A DNA stretch of 64,000 nt from CBFHSF01 sp965661055 (GTDB lineage: Bacteria > Bacteroidota > Bacteroidia > Flavobacteriales > Schleiferiaceae). The position numbers and the translations under genes were made by a program. Each line of letters opens with the position of its first letter. Within the stretch, counting starts at the first letter, position 1. This document shows positions 16,777-28,100 of the stretch, in pieces. The notes under the pieces were generated by a model, which was given only the letters and a program-made list of their open reading frames with translations, had not been told where the DNA came from and ran no database searches. Location: assembly GCA_965661055.1 (NCBI GenBank), contig CBFICS010000004.1, forward strand, positions 83,575-147,574. Direction: 5' to 3'.

Positions 16777-19214
16777 GAAGGGTCAACATCAAAAACAATA
16801 CGGGCGCTAGCAAAAGGAGGTCTATTAAAATAAAAGTCCGCCGTTTGTTTAATTTGTGATTTTACTTGATGATAGTTCAAGCTTTTCTCAAACTTAATCA
16901 AAATCTTTTTGTGATACATTCCCTTTAACCGAGGTACCATCGCAAATTCAGGTCCCAATACTCTGTCACCTAAAAACTTCTTTAAGGAGTCTGCAAACGC
17001 TTCAGAAGCTTCGTTTACCATTTTTGAGTCCTTGTGTTTAATGGTAATTTCTATGAGTTTGAAATAAGGAGGGTATCTATAATTCTTACGTTCATAAAGT
17101 TGTTCCTTCACCAAGGTTTCAAAATCCTGATGAATCACCTGTTGAATTACGCTGTGAAAAGGGTTAAAGGTTTGAATCAAAACCTTACCTCTTTCACTTC
17201 GCCTACCGGCTCTACCGGCTACTTGAGATAACATTTGATAAGACCTTTCGAAGGCCCTGAAATCAGGAAAGTACAACAGTGAATCTGCATTGAGAACACC
17301 TACCAAAGAAACTTTGTCAAAATCAAGTCCTTTGGTAACCATTTGTGTACCTATCAAAACATCAATTTCCCCTGCTGAAAAATCATCAAATATATTTTGA
17401 AAATCTCCTTTTCTACGAGTCGTATCTAGATCTAAACGCTTCACTCGTAAGCTTGGCTCAATCTCTTTTAACTCTTCTTCAATTTTTTCGGTTCCAAACC
17501 CCTTTAAAACAATGTCATAACCTCCACATTTTTTACATCGTTTTGGCATTGGGATAGAATAGCCACAATAGTGACAATGCAAGGCTTCGGTATATTTGTG
17601 ATAGGTCAGGCTTATGTCACAGTTTTTACACTCAGGCACATGCCCACAGGTTTGACATTCTAAAGTAGGTGCAAATCCTCTTCTGTTTTGAAACAAAATC
17701 ACACGATTTCCGTGGTTCTTCGCCAAGCGTATTTCTTCTAATAATTTAGGAGAAAAATGAGAAACCATGGTTTTCATCCTATACTCCTTTTGAATATCAA
17801 CAATTTCCATTTCTGGGAGTTCAACCCCACCAAACCTTTGGGTAAGATTTACCCATTGATATTTACCTTCTTTGGCGTTGTATACTGACTCAAGACTAGG
17901 AGTAGCCGATCCCAAAAGAATCTTTGACTTAAAAAGCCTTGCCAACATAATCGCAGAATCTCTACCGTTATACCTTGGGGCAGGATCATTTTGTTTATAG
18001 GAAGAATCGTGTTCTTCATCTACGACTACCAATCCTAACTTAACAAAGGGTAAAAAAATAGCTGAGCGGGCACCTATGACAACACAAGGATTATCTTTTG
18101 ACTGAGAAATTGCATTCCAAGCGGCTAGCCTCTCCCCTTCAGAAATTTTAGAATGGTACAAAACCACTCGGTCTTTAAAGTGCTTTTTTAATCGAATTAC
18201 TAACTGTGTAGTCAAGGCAATTTCAGGAAGCATGTAAACGGCTGAGTCACCACGGTTCAATGCTTCTTGAATAAAATGAAAGTATATTTCAGTTTTTCCT
18301 GAACCGGTGACCCCATTTAAAACCGTCACCTTTTCTTGTTCAAAGCCTTCACTTATTTCAGAAATGGCTTTAGATTGCGACTCTGAAAAATCAATAGATA
18401 GATTTTCAGATAAGTCTACTTCGCGCCAGGGGTCTACCGTTTGATCTTCAAATTGAAAAATTTGCTTTTCATATAGTGGTCTTAGGTTTGATTTAGAAAA
18501 ATCACCTTTAGTAAGAAGGTCTTTCTCTAGCACCCAATTAGAGTCTTTATCTTCTTTTAACTGCAAATAAGCCTCTAAAATATCTCTTTGCTTAGGAGCT
18601 CTTTTCAGTCCGTTTAATACTTCAATCAAAACTCGACTATCTAATGCTTCATCAAGGCTTATCCATCTTTCGGTTTTGGGCTGTACGACCTTTTTTAAAT
18701 CTTCTTGCATTTGAACCAGCGACCGGTCTAGCAATTGATTTACAATTTTCATTGGGCTTTTTACTCCAGTAATATTGCCCACCTCTGCTACGCGCAACCT
18801 TGGGTGAATCCCTAGAGCTTCCATCACTACGAATTCGTGGTCTGTTAAATCATCCCAAGGAATTTCACTTTCGGTACCCCGTTCAATGGTAGATTCACTT
18901 TCAAGTTTTAACGAAGAAGGCAAGGCGGCATTCATGACTTCTCCCAAACTACACATATAATAATCAGCTACCCAACTCCAAAACTTTAAATTGGATTCAC
19001 TGATTATTGGAAGATCATCTAAAACTTCCACAATAGGTTTTATAGCATAACTAGGGGGTGAATTATGAATAGACTCAATCAGTCCGGCATAAAATCTTCT
19101 CTTACCAAACTGAACAATTACTCTTTTGCCCACGCCACATTCACCTTCCCATCCTTGAATGGAATAAGTAAAAGTTTGTTGAAGAGAAAAGGGCAGTATT
19201 ATTTCAGCGAACAT
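16773..19214 (-). CDS. priA: Primosomal protein N', replication restart helicase PriA
   Basis: An 813-residue superfamily 2 helicase that binds stalled forks and reloads the replisome. The N-terminal 3'-DNA-binding and winged-helix domains cover about 1-260. The helicase core shows Walker A GVTGSGKTEIYF near 299, a DEEH box in VVVDEEHDSSYK, and GSATPSLES. The zinc-binding insertion has the expected cysteine pairs (CQTCGHVPECKNC, CHYCG, CKKCGG). The end of the core reads QVAGRAGR. It is 17 bp downstream of the THUMP methyltransferase gene, so the two are probably co-transcribed. Its stop codon overlaps that of the convergent lysoplasmalogenase gene. Confidence 0.97.
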   Translation of the reverse strand: MFAEIILPFSLQQTFTYSIQGWEGECGVGKRVIVQFGKRRFYAGLIESIHNSPPSYAIKPIVEVLDDLPIISESNLKFWSWVADYYMCSLGEVMNAALPSSLKLESESTIERGTESEIPWDDLTDHEFVVMEALGIHPRLRVAEVGNITGVKSPMKIVNQLLDRSLVQMQEDLKKVVQPKTERWISLDEALDSRVLIEVLNGLKRAPKQRDILEAYLQLKEDKDSNWVLEKDLLTKGDFSKSNLRPLYEKQIFQFEDQTVDPWREVDLSENLSIDFSESQSKAISEISEGFEQEKVTVLNGVTGSGKTEIYFHFIQEALNRGDSAVYMLPEIALTTQLVIRLKKHFKDRVVLYHSKISEGERLAAWNAISQSKDNPCVVIGARSAIFLPFVKLGLVVVDEEHDSSYKQNDPAPRYNGRDSAIMLARLFKSKILLGSATPSLESVYNAKEGKYQWVNLTQRFGGVELPEMEIVDIQKEYRMKTMVSHFSPKLLEEIRLAKNHGNRVILFQNRRGFAPTLECQTCGHVPECKNCDISLTYHKYTEALHCHYCGYSIPMPKRCKKCGGYDIVLKGFGTEKIEEELKEIEPSLRVKRLDLDTTRRKGDFQNIFDDFSAGEIDVLIGTQMVTKGLDFDKVSLVGVLNADSLLYFPDFRAFERSYQMLSQVAGRAGRRSERGKVLIQTFNPFHSVIQQVIHQDFETLVKEQLYERKNYRYPPYFKLIEITIKHKDSKMVNEASEAFADSLKKFLGDRVLGPEFAMVPRLKGMYHKKILIKFEKSLNYHQVKSQIKQTADFYFNRPPFASARIVFDVDPS

Positions 19215-19231
19215 AAAAGTAAAAGTATGTA

Positions 19232-20383
19232 TTAACTTCCTTTTTTGCTGCCTTTATACATTTCGTATTTAACAAATTTACACTCTAGAGCACCGTTCAT
19301 AAGGTTTATTCTTCTACTGGTTCTCAACCCTAAAGATTTCAATCCTTCTAAATCAGAGGTAATCATCCATGCATTAGATCCTGAATAATTTGATTTTAAG
19401 GTATCACCAATATTCTTATAAAGGTCTCCCGTATCTGCTCTTAACTTTTCGTTATAAGGAGGGTTAAAAATTAGAGTTACTCCTGGTTCGGGAGGAGTAG
19501 AATTTAAAAAGTCACGTCTAGAAACGTCAATTATTTCGTCAAAAGTAGCCTCTGATATATTTTTCTTGGCTTTAATGACCATTACTGGGTCAATATCACT
19601 TGCGTAAATTTTATGATCAAATCCTCTTGCCTTTTTCAAAGAAGATTCTTCAATTTTAGCATGTAAATCTTCATCGTAATCATTCCAAGTCATAAACCCA
19701 AAATTATCTCTAAACAGGTTGGCTGGAAGGTTCTGGGCTATCATAGCGGCTTCTATCGCCAAGGTACCTGACCCACAGAACGGATCGTAAAATGAAGACA
19801 AACCATCCCACCCGGTCATTAGAATCATTCCTGCAGCCAAAACCTCAGAAATAGGTGCTTCGCCTACGGCAATTTTATATCCGCGCTTGTGCAAAGACTC
19901 ACCAGAAGAGTCAAGAGAAATAGAACATTCATGGTGGTTTAAATACACATGAATGCTAATGTCAGGCGAGCGTTTATCTACGTTTGGCCTAACCCCTTTC
20001 AACTCTCTGAATTGATCTACAATGGCATCTTTTGCCTTTTGGGCTGTAAATAAAGAGTGGGTAAAAGTATCTGATTTACCAGAACTATGAATAACAAAGG
20101 TTGTGTCTTCATTCATTATTGAGGACCAATCAAATTGCTTTACCCTTCTATAAAAGTCATCTTGACTTCTAAATTTAAAATCATAGATGGGCTTTAAAAT
20201 TCGCAATGCGGTTCTAAGGCACAAATTGGCCTTGTACATAAAGCCCGTGTCTCCAACAAAAGAGACGCCTCTTATTAAGGTTTTTACATCCTTACCTCCT
20301 AGCCTTCTTACTTCAGTTGCTAGAACTTCTTCTAACCCAGGAAGGGTTTTTGCTATCATTAAAAAATCATTTCCCATATTCAC
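19232..20383 (-). CDS. THUMP-domain class I SAM-dependent RNA methyltransferase (RlmL-like)
   Basis: A 383-residue enzyme with an N-terminal THUMP RNA-binding domain (about 45-155) and a Rossmann methyltransferase domain. Key motifs are DPFCGSGTLAIEAAMIA near residue 200 (SAM-binding plus family signature) and FNPPYNEK near 305, the NPPY active site of N-methyltransferases. It matches the N-terminal half of RlmL, which makes m2G in 23S rRNA, without the fused RlmK half; the exact target base is an inference. A second ATG at 20377 is an equally good start. It is followed 17 bp later by priA. Confidence 0.92.
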   Translation of the reverse strand: MNMGNDFLMIAKTLPGLEEVLATEVRRLGGKDVKTLIRGVSFVGDTGFMYKANLCLRTALRILKPIYDFKFRSQDDFYRRVKQFDWSSIMNEDTTFVIHSSGKSDTFTHSLFTAQKAKDAIVDQFRELKGVRPNVDKRSPDISIHVYLNHHECSISLDSSGESLHKRGYKIAVGEAPISEVLAAGMILMTGWDGLSSFYDPFCGSGTLAIEAAMIAQNLPANLFRDNFGFMTWNDYDEDLHAKIEESSLKKARGFDHKIYASDIDPVMVIKAKKNISEATFDEIIDVSRRDFLNSTPPEPGVTLIFNPPYNEKLRADTGDLYKNIGDTLKSNYSGSNAWMITSDLEGLKSLGLRTSRRINLMNGALECKFVKYEMYKGSKKGS

Positions 20384-20406
20384 CTTTTGAATTTATTTGA
20401 GTTAAA

Positions 20407-20432
20407 AAAGCCCCGCACATGTGCGGGGCTTT
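20407..20432 (-). terminator. Terminator of the rpoBC-DUF3467 operon
   Basis: A perfect GC-rich stem (AAAGCCCCGCAC / GTGCGGGGCTTT) with a minimal loop, followed on the minus strand by TTTTTT. It lies 6 bases past the DUF3467 stop. Confidence 0.9.
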
Positions 20433-20437
20433 TGTTA

Positions 20438-20758
20438 TTACGCTTGACCGGTTGGTCCTCCAAAATTTAGAGGCAATGTGGGTGGCTCAGTATCACTGAT
20501 CTCACCATGCATTTGTTCAAAACGTTGTATATTTTCATTCATAGCTTTCAAGAATCGCTTTGCGTGCTGTGGAGTTAAAATAACTCTTGACTTCACTTTA
20601 CCCTTCGGCAATCCTGGCATCACTTGAATAAAATCTAACACAAACTCAGAGTGCGAATGATTAATAATGGCAAGGTTTGAATAAGTACCCTCAGCCATTT
20701 CTTCATTCAACTCAATGTTTAATGAACCCTCTGGATTTTGATTTTGATTGTCTGCCAT
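20438..20758 (-). CDS. DUF3467 domain protein encoded after rpoC
   Basis: A 106-residue protein of the DUF3467 family, function unknown. The core reads YSNLAIINHSHSEFVLDFIQVMPG, followed by SRVILTPQHAKRFLKAMNENI. The tail is rich in Pro and Gly. The family is often found directly after rpoC in Bacteroidota. Here the ATG overlaps the rpoC stop as TAATG (20756-20760), so translation is probably coupled to that of RNA polymerase beta'. It is the last gene before the strong operon terminator. Confidence 0.88.
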   Translation of the reverse strand: MADNQNQNPEGSLNIELNEEMAEGTYSNLAIINHSHSEFVLDFIQVMPGLPKGKVKSRVILTPQHAKRFLKAMNENIQRFEQMHGEISDTEPPTLPLNFGGPTGQA

Positions 20759-23700
20759 TACTCAGCTATTTCAGTTGCAATAGATTTGTTTGACATCATT
20801 CTATCATAATCCTCTTGAGAACCAACAATGATCTTATTGTATTCTTTAAGTCCTGTACCTGCAGGAATTTTGTGTCCTACAATTACATTCTCCTTCAATC
20901 CTTCTAACGTATCTTCTTTACCCGCTACTGCAGCTTCGTTAAGAACCTTAGTCGTTTCTTGGAACGATGCAGCTGAGATAAACGATTTTGTTTGAAGTGA
21001 AGCTCTAGTAATACCTTGAAGTACTGGAACTGCTGTCGCAGGATTTGCATCTCTGGCAACCACCAATTTCTTATCCGCTCTTCTCAACAACGAGTTTTCA
21101 TCTCTCAATTGTCTCGCAGTAATTACTTGACCTTCTTTGAAGTTTTCAGAATCTCCGTGGTCTTCTACAATCTTCTTATCATAGATAAGATCGTTTTGTT
21201 CAATAAAGTCAATCTTATTCGCTAAGTGACCTTCAAGGAACATAGTATCACCCGGATCTTTAATCTGAACCTTACGCATCATCTGACGAACAATTACTTC
21301 ATAGTGCTTATCATTAATTTTCACACCTTGAAGTCGGTATACTTCTTGAATCTCGTTTACTAGGTACTCTTGAACCTTAGTGGGTCCTTGAATAGCCAAG
21401 ATATCAGAAGGAGTAATAGCTCCGTCCGACAATGGCATTCCTGCTTTTACGAAATCATTTTCTTGAACAAGAATTTGCTTAGACAAGTTAACTAAGTATT
21501 TCTTTTTCTCACCGGTACGTGATTCTACGATAATTTCACGGTTACCTCTCTTAATCTTACCGTAAGAAACAATACCATCAATTTCAGAAACCACAGATGG
21601 GTTTGATGGGTTTCGTGCTTCAAACAATTCAGTTACACGAGGTAAACCTCCGGTAATATCACCAGCTTTCGCTGATTTACGTGGAATCTTAACAAGAATC
21701 TTTCCGGTAGAAATTTCTTCTCCTTCGTCGACAATAATGTGGGCTCCAACAGGTAAAGTATAATGCTTAATTTCAACTCCTTTTTTATCAAGGATTTGAA
21801 TGGTTGGAACAAGTTTTTTATTTCTAGTTTCAGAAATTACTTTTTCTTGGAAACCGGTTTGCTCATCTATCTCAACGCGGTAAGTAACCCCTTGTTGAAT
21901 GTCTTGGAATGCAATTTTTCCTGAAGTTTCAGAAATAATAACTGCGTTATAAGGATCCCAAGAACAGATTTCGCCACCTTTTTCAATTTTCTGACCGTTC
22001 TCAACACTAAAGGTAGATCCGTAAGGTACGTTGTTTGTCATTACAGGAATTCCTGTTTTGTCATCAATAACCTTAACCTCACCGGTACGACCAATAACCA
22101 CCTTAATCTTATTGCCTTCAGAGTCAGTAGAATCTACAGTTCTAACATCTTCTAATTCGATAGTTCCACCAAATTTGGCAGTCAGTTTAGAAGATTCAGA
22201 AACGTTACCCGCTGTACCTCCCACGTGGAATGTACGCAGAGTAAGCTGTGTTCCAGGCTCACCAATTGATTGGGCAGCAATAACACCTACAGCCTCACCT
22301 TTTTGAACCATCTTAGCAGTCGCAAGGTTTCGTCCGTAACAGTTTGCACAGATTCCTTTCTTAGACTCACAAGTTAATGGAGATCTTACTTCCACAGAAT
22401 CAATTGCAGAATCTTCAATTTTTTGAGCCACTTCTTCAGTAATCTCACCACCTGATTCAACAAATACTTCTCCAGAAACTGGATCACTTACTGTGTGTAG
22501 AGATACTCTACCAAGTATTCTTTCAAACAATGGTTCAACAACCTCTTCATTTTTCTTAAGAGCAGATACTTCAAGACCTCTTAGTGTTCCACAATCTTCG
22601 TGAAGAACAATAACATCTTGAGCAACATCCACCAAACGACGAGTAAGGTAACCAGCATCTGCTGTTTTCAATGCGGTATCCGCAAGACCTTTACGTGCAC
22701 CGTGAGTTGAAATAAAGTACTCAAGAATTGAAAGACCTTCCTTAAAGTTAGAGATAATTGGGTTTTCAATAATCTCACCACCTGAAGATCCAGATTTTTG
22801 AGGCTTGGCCATCAAACCACGCATACCTGAAAGCTGACGAATTTGTTCCTTAGAACCCCTCGCACCAGAGTCAAGCATCATGTAAATTGGGTTGAACCCT
22901 TGACGGTCAGTAATTAAGTGATGCATTGCACGCTCAGTTAATTTAGCGTTGGTGTTAGTCCAAACGTCAATTACCTGATTATAACGCTCATTATTTGTAA
23001 TAAGCCCCATGTTATAGTTCGCGTAAATACCATCAATTTCTGCTTCAGCAGTTTCGATCATTCCGACTTTTTCATCAGGAATGATAATATCTTTCAATGA
23101 GAATGACAATCCACCTCTAAAGGCAGTTTGGTATCCCATACCTTTAATATCATCTAAGAACTTAGCCGTTTGAGGCACATCCGTTCTCTTCATGATATAG
23201 GCAATAATATCTCTTAAAGCTTTCTTAGTCAAAAGCTCGTTAATAAACGGAACCGTAGCAGGAACTGCCATGTTGAACAATGTACGTCCAACGGTGGTTT
23301 CAATAAGTTTTATTTCTAACTCACCTTTTTCGTTTTCAACCCTTGCTTTAACTCTAATGTTTGCATGCAAATCTGCACGTCCTTCGTTAAATGCAATACG
23401 AGCCTCTTCGAAAGAGTAAAAAGTTAACCCTTCACCCTTAACGTGATGTTCTTCAGAGTCTTTACGAGACTTGGTCAAGTAATAAAGACCCAATACCATA
23501 TCCTGAGAAGGAACGGTAATAGGAGAACCGTTAGCTGGGTTTAGAATGTTATGAGAAGCCAACATCAATAATTGAGCTTCAAGAATTGCAGCAGGACCCA
23601 ATGGTAAGTGTACCGCCATTTGGTCACCATCAAAGTCAGCGTTAAATGCTGTACAAACTAATGGGTGTAGCTGAATTGCTTTTCCTTCAATTAATTTAGG

Positions 23701-25071
23701 CTGGAAAGACTGAATACCTAAACGGTGAAGAGTTGGAGCCCTATTAAGAAGAACAGGATGTCCTTTCATTACGTTTTCAAGAATATCCCAAACTACTGGA
23801 TCTCTTTTATCAATAATTTTCTTCGCCGACTTAACGGTTTTTACAATACCACGCTCAATAAGCTTACGAACGATAAATGGCTTGTAAAGTTCTGCCGCCA
23901 TATTCTTTGGAAGACCACACTCATGGAGTTTTAATTCAGGTCCAACAACAATTACAGAACGAGCAGAGTAATCAACCCTCTTACCTAAAAGGTTTTGACG
24001 GAAACGTCCTTGCTTACCTTTTAAGCTATCAGAAAGAGACTTAAGCGCTCTGTTTGATTCAGTTTTTACAGCAGAAGCTTTTCTTGTGTTATCAAGTAAA
24101 CTATCTACTGCTTCCTGAAGCATACGCTTCTCGTTTCTCAAGATCACCTCTGGAGCCTTGATTTCAAGAAGTCTCTTAAGACGGTTGTTTCTAATAATAA
24201 CACGACGGTACAAATCATTTAAATCTGAAGTCGCGAAACGTCCACCATCAAGTGGAACTAGAGGTCTTAATTCTGGTGGAATAACTGGAATAACCTTTAG
24301 AATCATCCACTCAGGATTGTTCTCAATTCTAGAGTTAGCATCTCTAAAAGCTTCAACAACTTGTAGTCTCTTAAGAGCTTCAGCTTTTCTCTGTTGTGAA
24401 GTTTCGTTGTTAGCTTTGTGGCGGAGAGAATAAGACAACTCATCTAAATCAAGGCGACGAAGCAATTCGATCAATGCTTCAGCACCCATTTTCGCGATGA
24501 ATTTGTTAGGATCGTTATCATCAAGATACATGTTATCTTGTGGTAAGCGCTCCATAATCTCTAAGTACTCTTCTTCAGTAAGGTAATCCATCTTCTCAAC
24601 CGGAGTTCCGTCAGGAAGGGTACCAATACCTGCTTGAATTACTACGTATCTTTCGTAGTAAATAATCATATCTAGTTTCTTAGTAGGAAGTCCTAATAAG
24701 TAACCAATTTTGTTTGGTAAAGAACGGAAGTACCAAATGTGAGCTACAGGAACTACAAGGCTAATGTGTCCTACACGGTCACGACGAACCTTCTTTTCAG
24801 TAACTTCAACACCACATCGGTCACAAACAATTCCTTTATAACGAATTCTCTTATACTTTCCACAAGCACATTCGTAATCCTTTACAGGTCCGAAAATACG
24901 CTCACAGAACAATCCGTCACGTTCTGGTTTGTGCGTTCTATAATTAATGGTCTCAGGCTTCAATACTTCACCATGAGAACGTTCAAGAATGTCCTCTGGA
25001 GAAGAAAGGCTGATAGTAATCTTTGAGAAGCTTGAGCTCAAAGAGTTCTTTTCCTGTTTTTTAAGAGCCAT
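20758..25071 (-). CDS. rpoC: DNA-directed RNA polymerase subunit beta'
   Basis: A 1437-residue catalytic subunit of RNA polymerase. The N-terminal zinc site is complete (CACGKYKRIRYKGIVCDRCG near residue 69). The catalytic Mg motif NADFDGDQ is near 470. The second zinc site (CESKKGICANCYG) lies near 895. The lid, bridge helix and trigger loop blocks (QLTLRTFHVGG) are in order. Length and the absence of very large insertions fit Bacteroidota. It is transcribed after rpoB across a 55 bp gap that holds a perfect hairpin, and its stop overlaps the DUF3467 start. Confidence 0.99.
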   Translation of the reverse strand: MALKKQEKNSLSSSFSKITISLSSPEDILERSHGEVLKPETINYRTHKPERDGLFCERIFGPVKDYECACGKYKRIRYKGIVCDRCGVEVTEKKVRRDRVGHISLVVPVAHIWYFRSLPNKIGYLLGLPTKKLDMIIYYERYVVIQAGIGTLPDGTPVEKMDYLTEEEYLEIMERLPQDNMYLDDNDPNKFIAKMGAEALIELLRRLDLDELSYSLRHKANNETSQQRKAEALKRLQVVEAFRDANSRIENNPEWMILKVIPVIPPELRPLVPLDGGRFATSDLNDLYRRVIIRNNRLKRLLEIKAPEVILRNEKRMLQEAVDSLLDNTRKASAVKTESNRALKSLSDSLKGKQGRFRQNLLGKRVDYSARSVIVVGPELKLHECGLPKNMAAELYKPFIVRKLIERGIVKTVKSAKKIIDKRDPVVWDILENVMKGHPVLLNRAPTLHRLGIQSFQPKLIEGKAIQLHPLVCTAFNADFDGDQMAVHLPLGPAAILEAQLLMLASHNILNPANGSPITVPSQDMVLGLYYLTKSRKDSEEHHVKGEGLTFYSFEEARIAFNEGRADLHANIRVKARVENEKGELEIKLIETTVGRTLFNMAVPATVPFINELLTKKALRDIIAYIMKRTDVPQTAKFLDDIKGMGYQTAFRGGLSFSLKDIIIPDEKVGMIETAEAEIDGIYANYNMGLITNNERYNQVIDVWTNTNAKLTERAMHHLITDRQGFNPIYMMLDSGARGSKEQIRQLSGMRGLMAKPQKSGSSGGEIIENPIISNFKEGLSILEYFISTHGARKGLADTALKTADAGYLTRRLVDVAQDVIVLHEDCGTLRGLEVSALKKNEEVVEPLFERILGRVSLHTVSDPVSGEVFVESGGEITEEVAQKIEDSAIDSVEVRSPLTCESKKGICANCYGRNLATAKMVQKGEAVGVIAAQSIGEPGTQLTLRTFHVGGTAGNVSESSKLTAKFGGTIELEDVRTVDSTDSEGNKIKVVIGRTGEVKVIDDKTGIPVMTNNVPYGSTFSVENGQKIEKGGEICSWDPYNAVIISETSGKIAFQDIQQGVTYRVEIDEQTGFQEKVISETRNKKLVPTIQILDKKGVEIKHYTLPVGAHIIVDEGEEISTGKILVKIPRKSAKAGDITGGLPRVTELFEARNPSNPSVVSEIDGIVSYGKIKRGNREIIVESRTGEKKKYLVNLSKQILVQENDFVKAGMPLSDGAITPSDILAIQGPTKVQEYLVNEIQEVYRLQGVKINDKHYEVIVRQMMRKVQIKDPGDTMFLEGHLANKIDFIEQNDLIYDKKIVEDHGDSENFKEGQVITARQLRDENSLLRRADKKLVVARDANPATAVPVLQGITRASLQTKSFISAASFQETTKVLNEAAVAGKEDTLEGLKENVIVGHKIPAGTGLKEYNKIIVGSQEDYDRMMSNKSIATEIAE

Positions 25072-25097
25072 ATACGCGAGGTTATTTAATTGTGTAA

Positions 25098-25119
25098 CCG
25101 GGAAGCCGAAGCTTCCCGG
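25098..25119 (-). other. Intercistronic hairpin with UUCG tetraloop between rpoB and rpoC
   Basis: A perfect 9 bp stem CCGGGAAGC / GCTTCCCGG which on the transcribed strand closes a C(UUCG)G tetraloop. No T-run follows, so it is not a standard terminator; an RNA processing or stabilising element is more likely. Confidence 0.7.
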
Positions 25120-25126
25120 ATTAATA

Positions 25127-28100
25127 TCAGTCTAAAGTTATTTTCAATCCAAGACCACGAAGTTCATGGAGCAATACGTTAAAGGATTCTGGAATACCTG
25201 GAGTAGGCATCTTTTCACCCTTAACAATAGATTCGTAAGTCTTAGCACGTCCAACAACGTCATCAGACTTAACCGTCAAGATTTCACGCAAGATGTTTGA
25301 TGCACCAAATGCTTCAAGTGCCCATACTTCCATCTCTCCAAAACGCTGACCTCCAAACTGAGCTTTACCACCCAATGGTTGTTGTGTAATTAAAGAGTAT
25401 GGTCCGATAGAACGTGCGTGCATTTTATCATCAACCATGTGACCTAGTTTCAACATATAAATTACACCAATAGAAGCAGGCTGGTGGAATTTCTCTCCAG
25501 TACCTCCATCATAAAGATGAGTAGTACCAAATGGAGGAAGACCTGCCTGATCAGTATAGCTTGTAATTTCATCTAATGTTGCACCGTCAAAAATTGGAGT
25601 CGCAAACTTGCGACCTAACTTTTTACCAGCCCAGCCCAATACGGTTTCGTAAATCTGACCGATGTTCATACGAGAAGGTACACCCAGTGGATTCAATACA
25701 ATATCCATTGGAGTTCCATCTTCTAAGAACGGCATGTCTTCTTCACGAACAATTCTTGCTACAATACCTTTGTTACCGTGACGACCTGCCATCTTATCTC
25801 CTACTTTTAGTTTACGCTTCTTAGCGATGTAAACTTTTGCAAGTTTGATAATTCCAGAAGGTAATTCATCACCAACAGAGATGGTGAATTTTTTACGTCT
25901 GTAAACCCCAGTAATATCGTTAACTTTAATTTTAAAGTTGTGTAAAAGGTTAGCAATTAATGCATTCTTATCATCATCAGTAGTCCAAGAACCACCCACA
26001 ATTCTAGTATAATCATCAATGCTGTTTAATACCTTTTGAGTAAACTTAGTTCCTTTAGGGATAACCACTTCATTAAGGTCATTGGTAATACCTTGACAAG
26101 TTTTACCAGCAACAAGAGTAGAAAGTTTCTCTAAGAAAATTTGACGAAGGTTCTCCATTTGCATGTTGAACTCTTTTTCAAGGATTTCTAACTCTTCTTT
26201 GTCCTTAATTCTTTGTTTTTTATCCTTAATAGAACGTGCGAATAATTTTTTGTCAATTACCACACCGTTTAATGATGGAGAAGCTTTTAGGGAAGCATCT
26301 TTTACATCACCTGCTTTGTCACCAAAGATGGCACGTAATAACTTCTCTTCCGGTGAAGGATCAGACTCTCCTTTCGGAGTAATCTTACCGATTAAAATAT
26401 CACCCGGTTTAACTTCTGCACCAATTCTGATGATACCATTCTCATCAAGGTCTTTAGTAGCTTCCTCACTTACGTTTGGAATATCTGCCGTCAATTCCTC
26501 GACACCTAGTTTAGTATCTCTTACTTCAAGGGTATACTCATCAATGTGCAGAGAAGTAAAGATATCTTCACGAACTACTTTTTCACTGATTACAATCGCA
26601 TCCTCAAAGTTATATCCTTTCCAAGGCATGAAAGCTACCAGCATGTTTCTACCAAGAGCCAATTCACCTTTTTCAGTTGCGTATCCTTCACAAAGAACTT
26701 CACCTTCTTTAACTCTATCACCAACCCTAACAGATGGTTTCAAGTTAATAGTGGTTCCTTGGTTAGTTTTACGGAATTTAACAAGGTTGTAAGTCTTAAC
26801 ATCATCGTCAAAGTTTACAAGCTCTTCTTCTTCCGTTCTATCGTATTTAATAGAAATTTGCTTAGCATCTACAGCTACCACTTCTCCATTACCTTCCGCG
26901 TTGATAAGTACACGAGAATCTTTAGCAACTTGTTGCTCTAGACCAGTACCTACAATAGGAGCTTCAGGACGCAATAATGGAACTGCTTGACGCATCATGT
27001 TAGATCCCATCAATGCACGGTTCGCATCATCGTGCTCTAAGAATGGAATTAACGATGCAGAAATAGAAGCAATCTGGTTTGGAGCAACGTCCATAAAGTC
27101 AACCTCTTTAGGGTCAACCACCGGGAAATCACCTTCATCTCTAGCCTTAATCTTTGGATTTTCAAAGCCACCATCCGCTTTAATCGGTGCATTGGCTTGA
27201 GCGATTACCTTTTCTTCTTCTTCTTCAGCACTTAAATATTGAATATCGCGATCAAAATCTACCTTACCATCTTCTACTTTTCTATAAGGAGTTTCAATGA
27301 ATCCCATTGAGTTTACTTTAGCGTAAACACAAAGCGAAGAAATAAGACCAATGTTTGGACCTTCAGGAGTTTCAATCGGACATAATCTACCGTAGTGAGT
27401 ATAGTGAACGTCACGAACCTCAAAACCGGCTCTTTCACGAGAAAGACCACCTGGCCCTAGGGCAGATAAACGTCTTTTGTGAGTAATCTCAGAAAGTGGA
27501 TTGGTTTGATCCATAAACTGAGAAAGCTGGTTAGTTCCGAAGAATGAATTGATAACAGAAGACAATGTCTTAGCGTTAATCAAGTCAATCGGAGTAAATA
27601 CTTCATTATCTCGTACGTTCATTCTTTCTCTAATAGTTCTTGCCATTCTTGCAAGACCCACAGAGAATTGGTTAGCCAATTGCTCACCAACAGTTCTAAC
27701 ACGACGGTTGCTCAGGTGATCAATATCATCCACTTCAGCCTTAGAGTTAATCAATTCAATTAAATATTTAATAATTGAAATGATATCGGGCTTAGTCAAC
27801 ACTTGAGTTTCTGCGTCAATGTCAAGACCTAATTTCTTATTCAATCTGTAACGTCCTACACCACCAAGGTTGTAACGAGTTTCAGAGAAGAATAATTTAT
27901 CAATAATACCACGAGCAGTTTCCTCATCAGGTGGTTCAGCATTACGCAACTGACGATAGATGTGCTCAACGGCTTCTTTTTCAGTATTGGTTGGATCCTT
28001 TTGAAGAGTGTTGTGAATAATTGCGTAATCAGAAGCTTCAATATCCTCTTTATGTAAAAGAATAGTAGCTACTTCTGCATCAAGAATCACCTCTAAGTGC

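Noticed and set aside
26163..26792. A 209-codon open frame antisense to rpoB
   Set aside because: It is a shadow of the conserved rpoB frame; the Ser-rich composition is what antisense reading of such genes gives, and there is no promoter.
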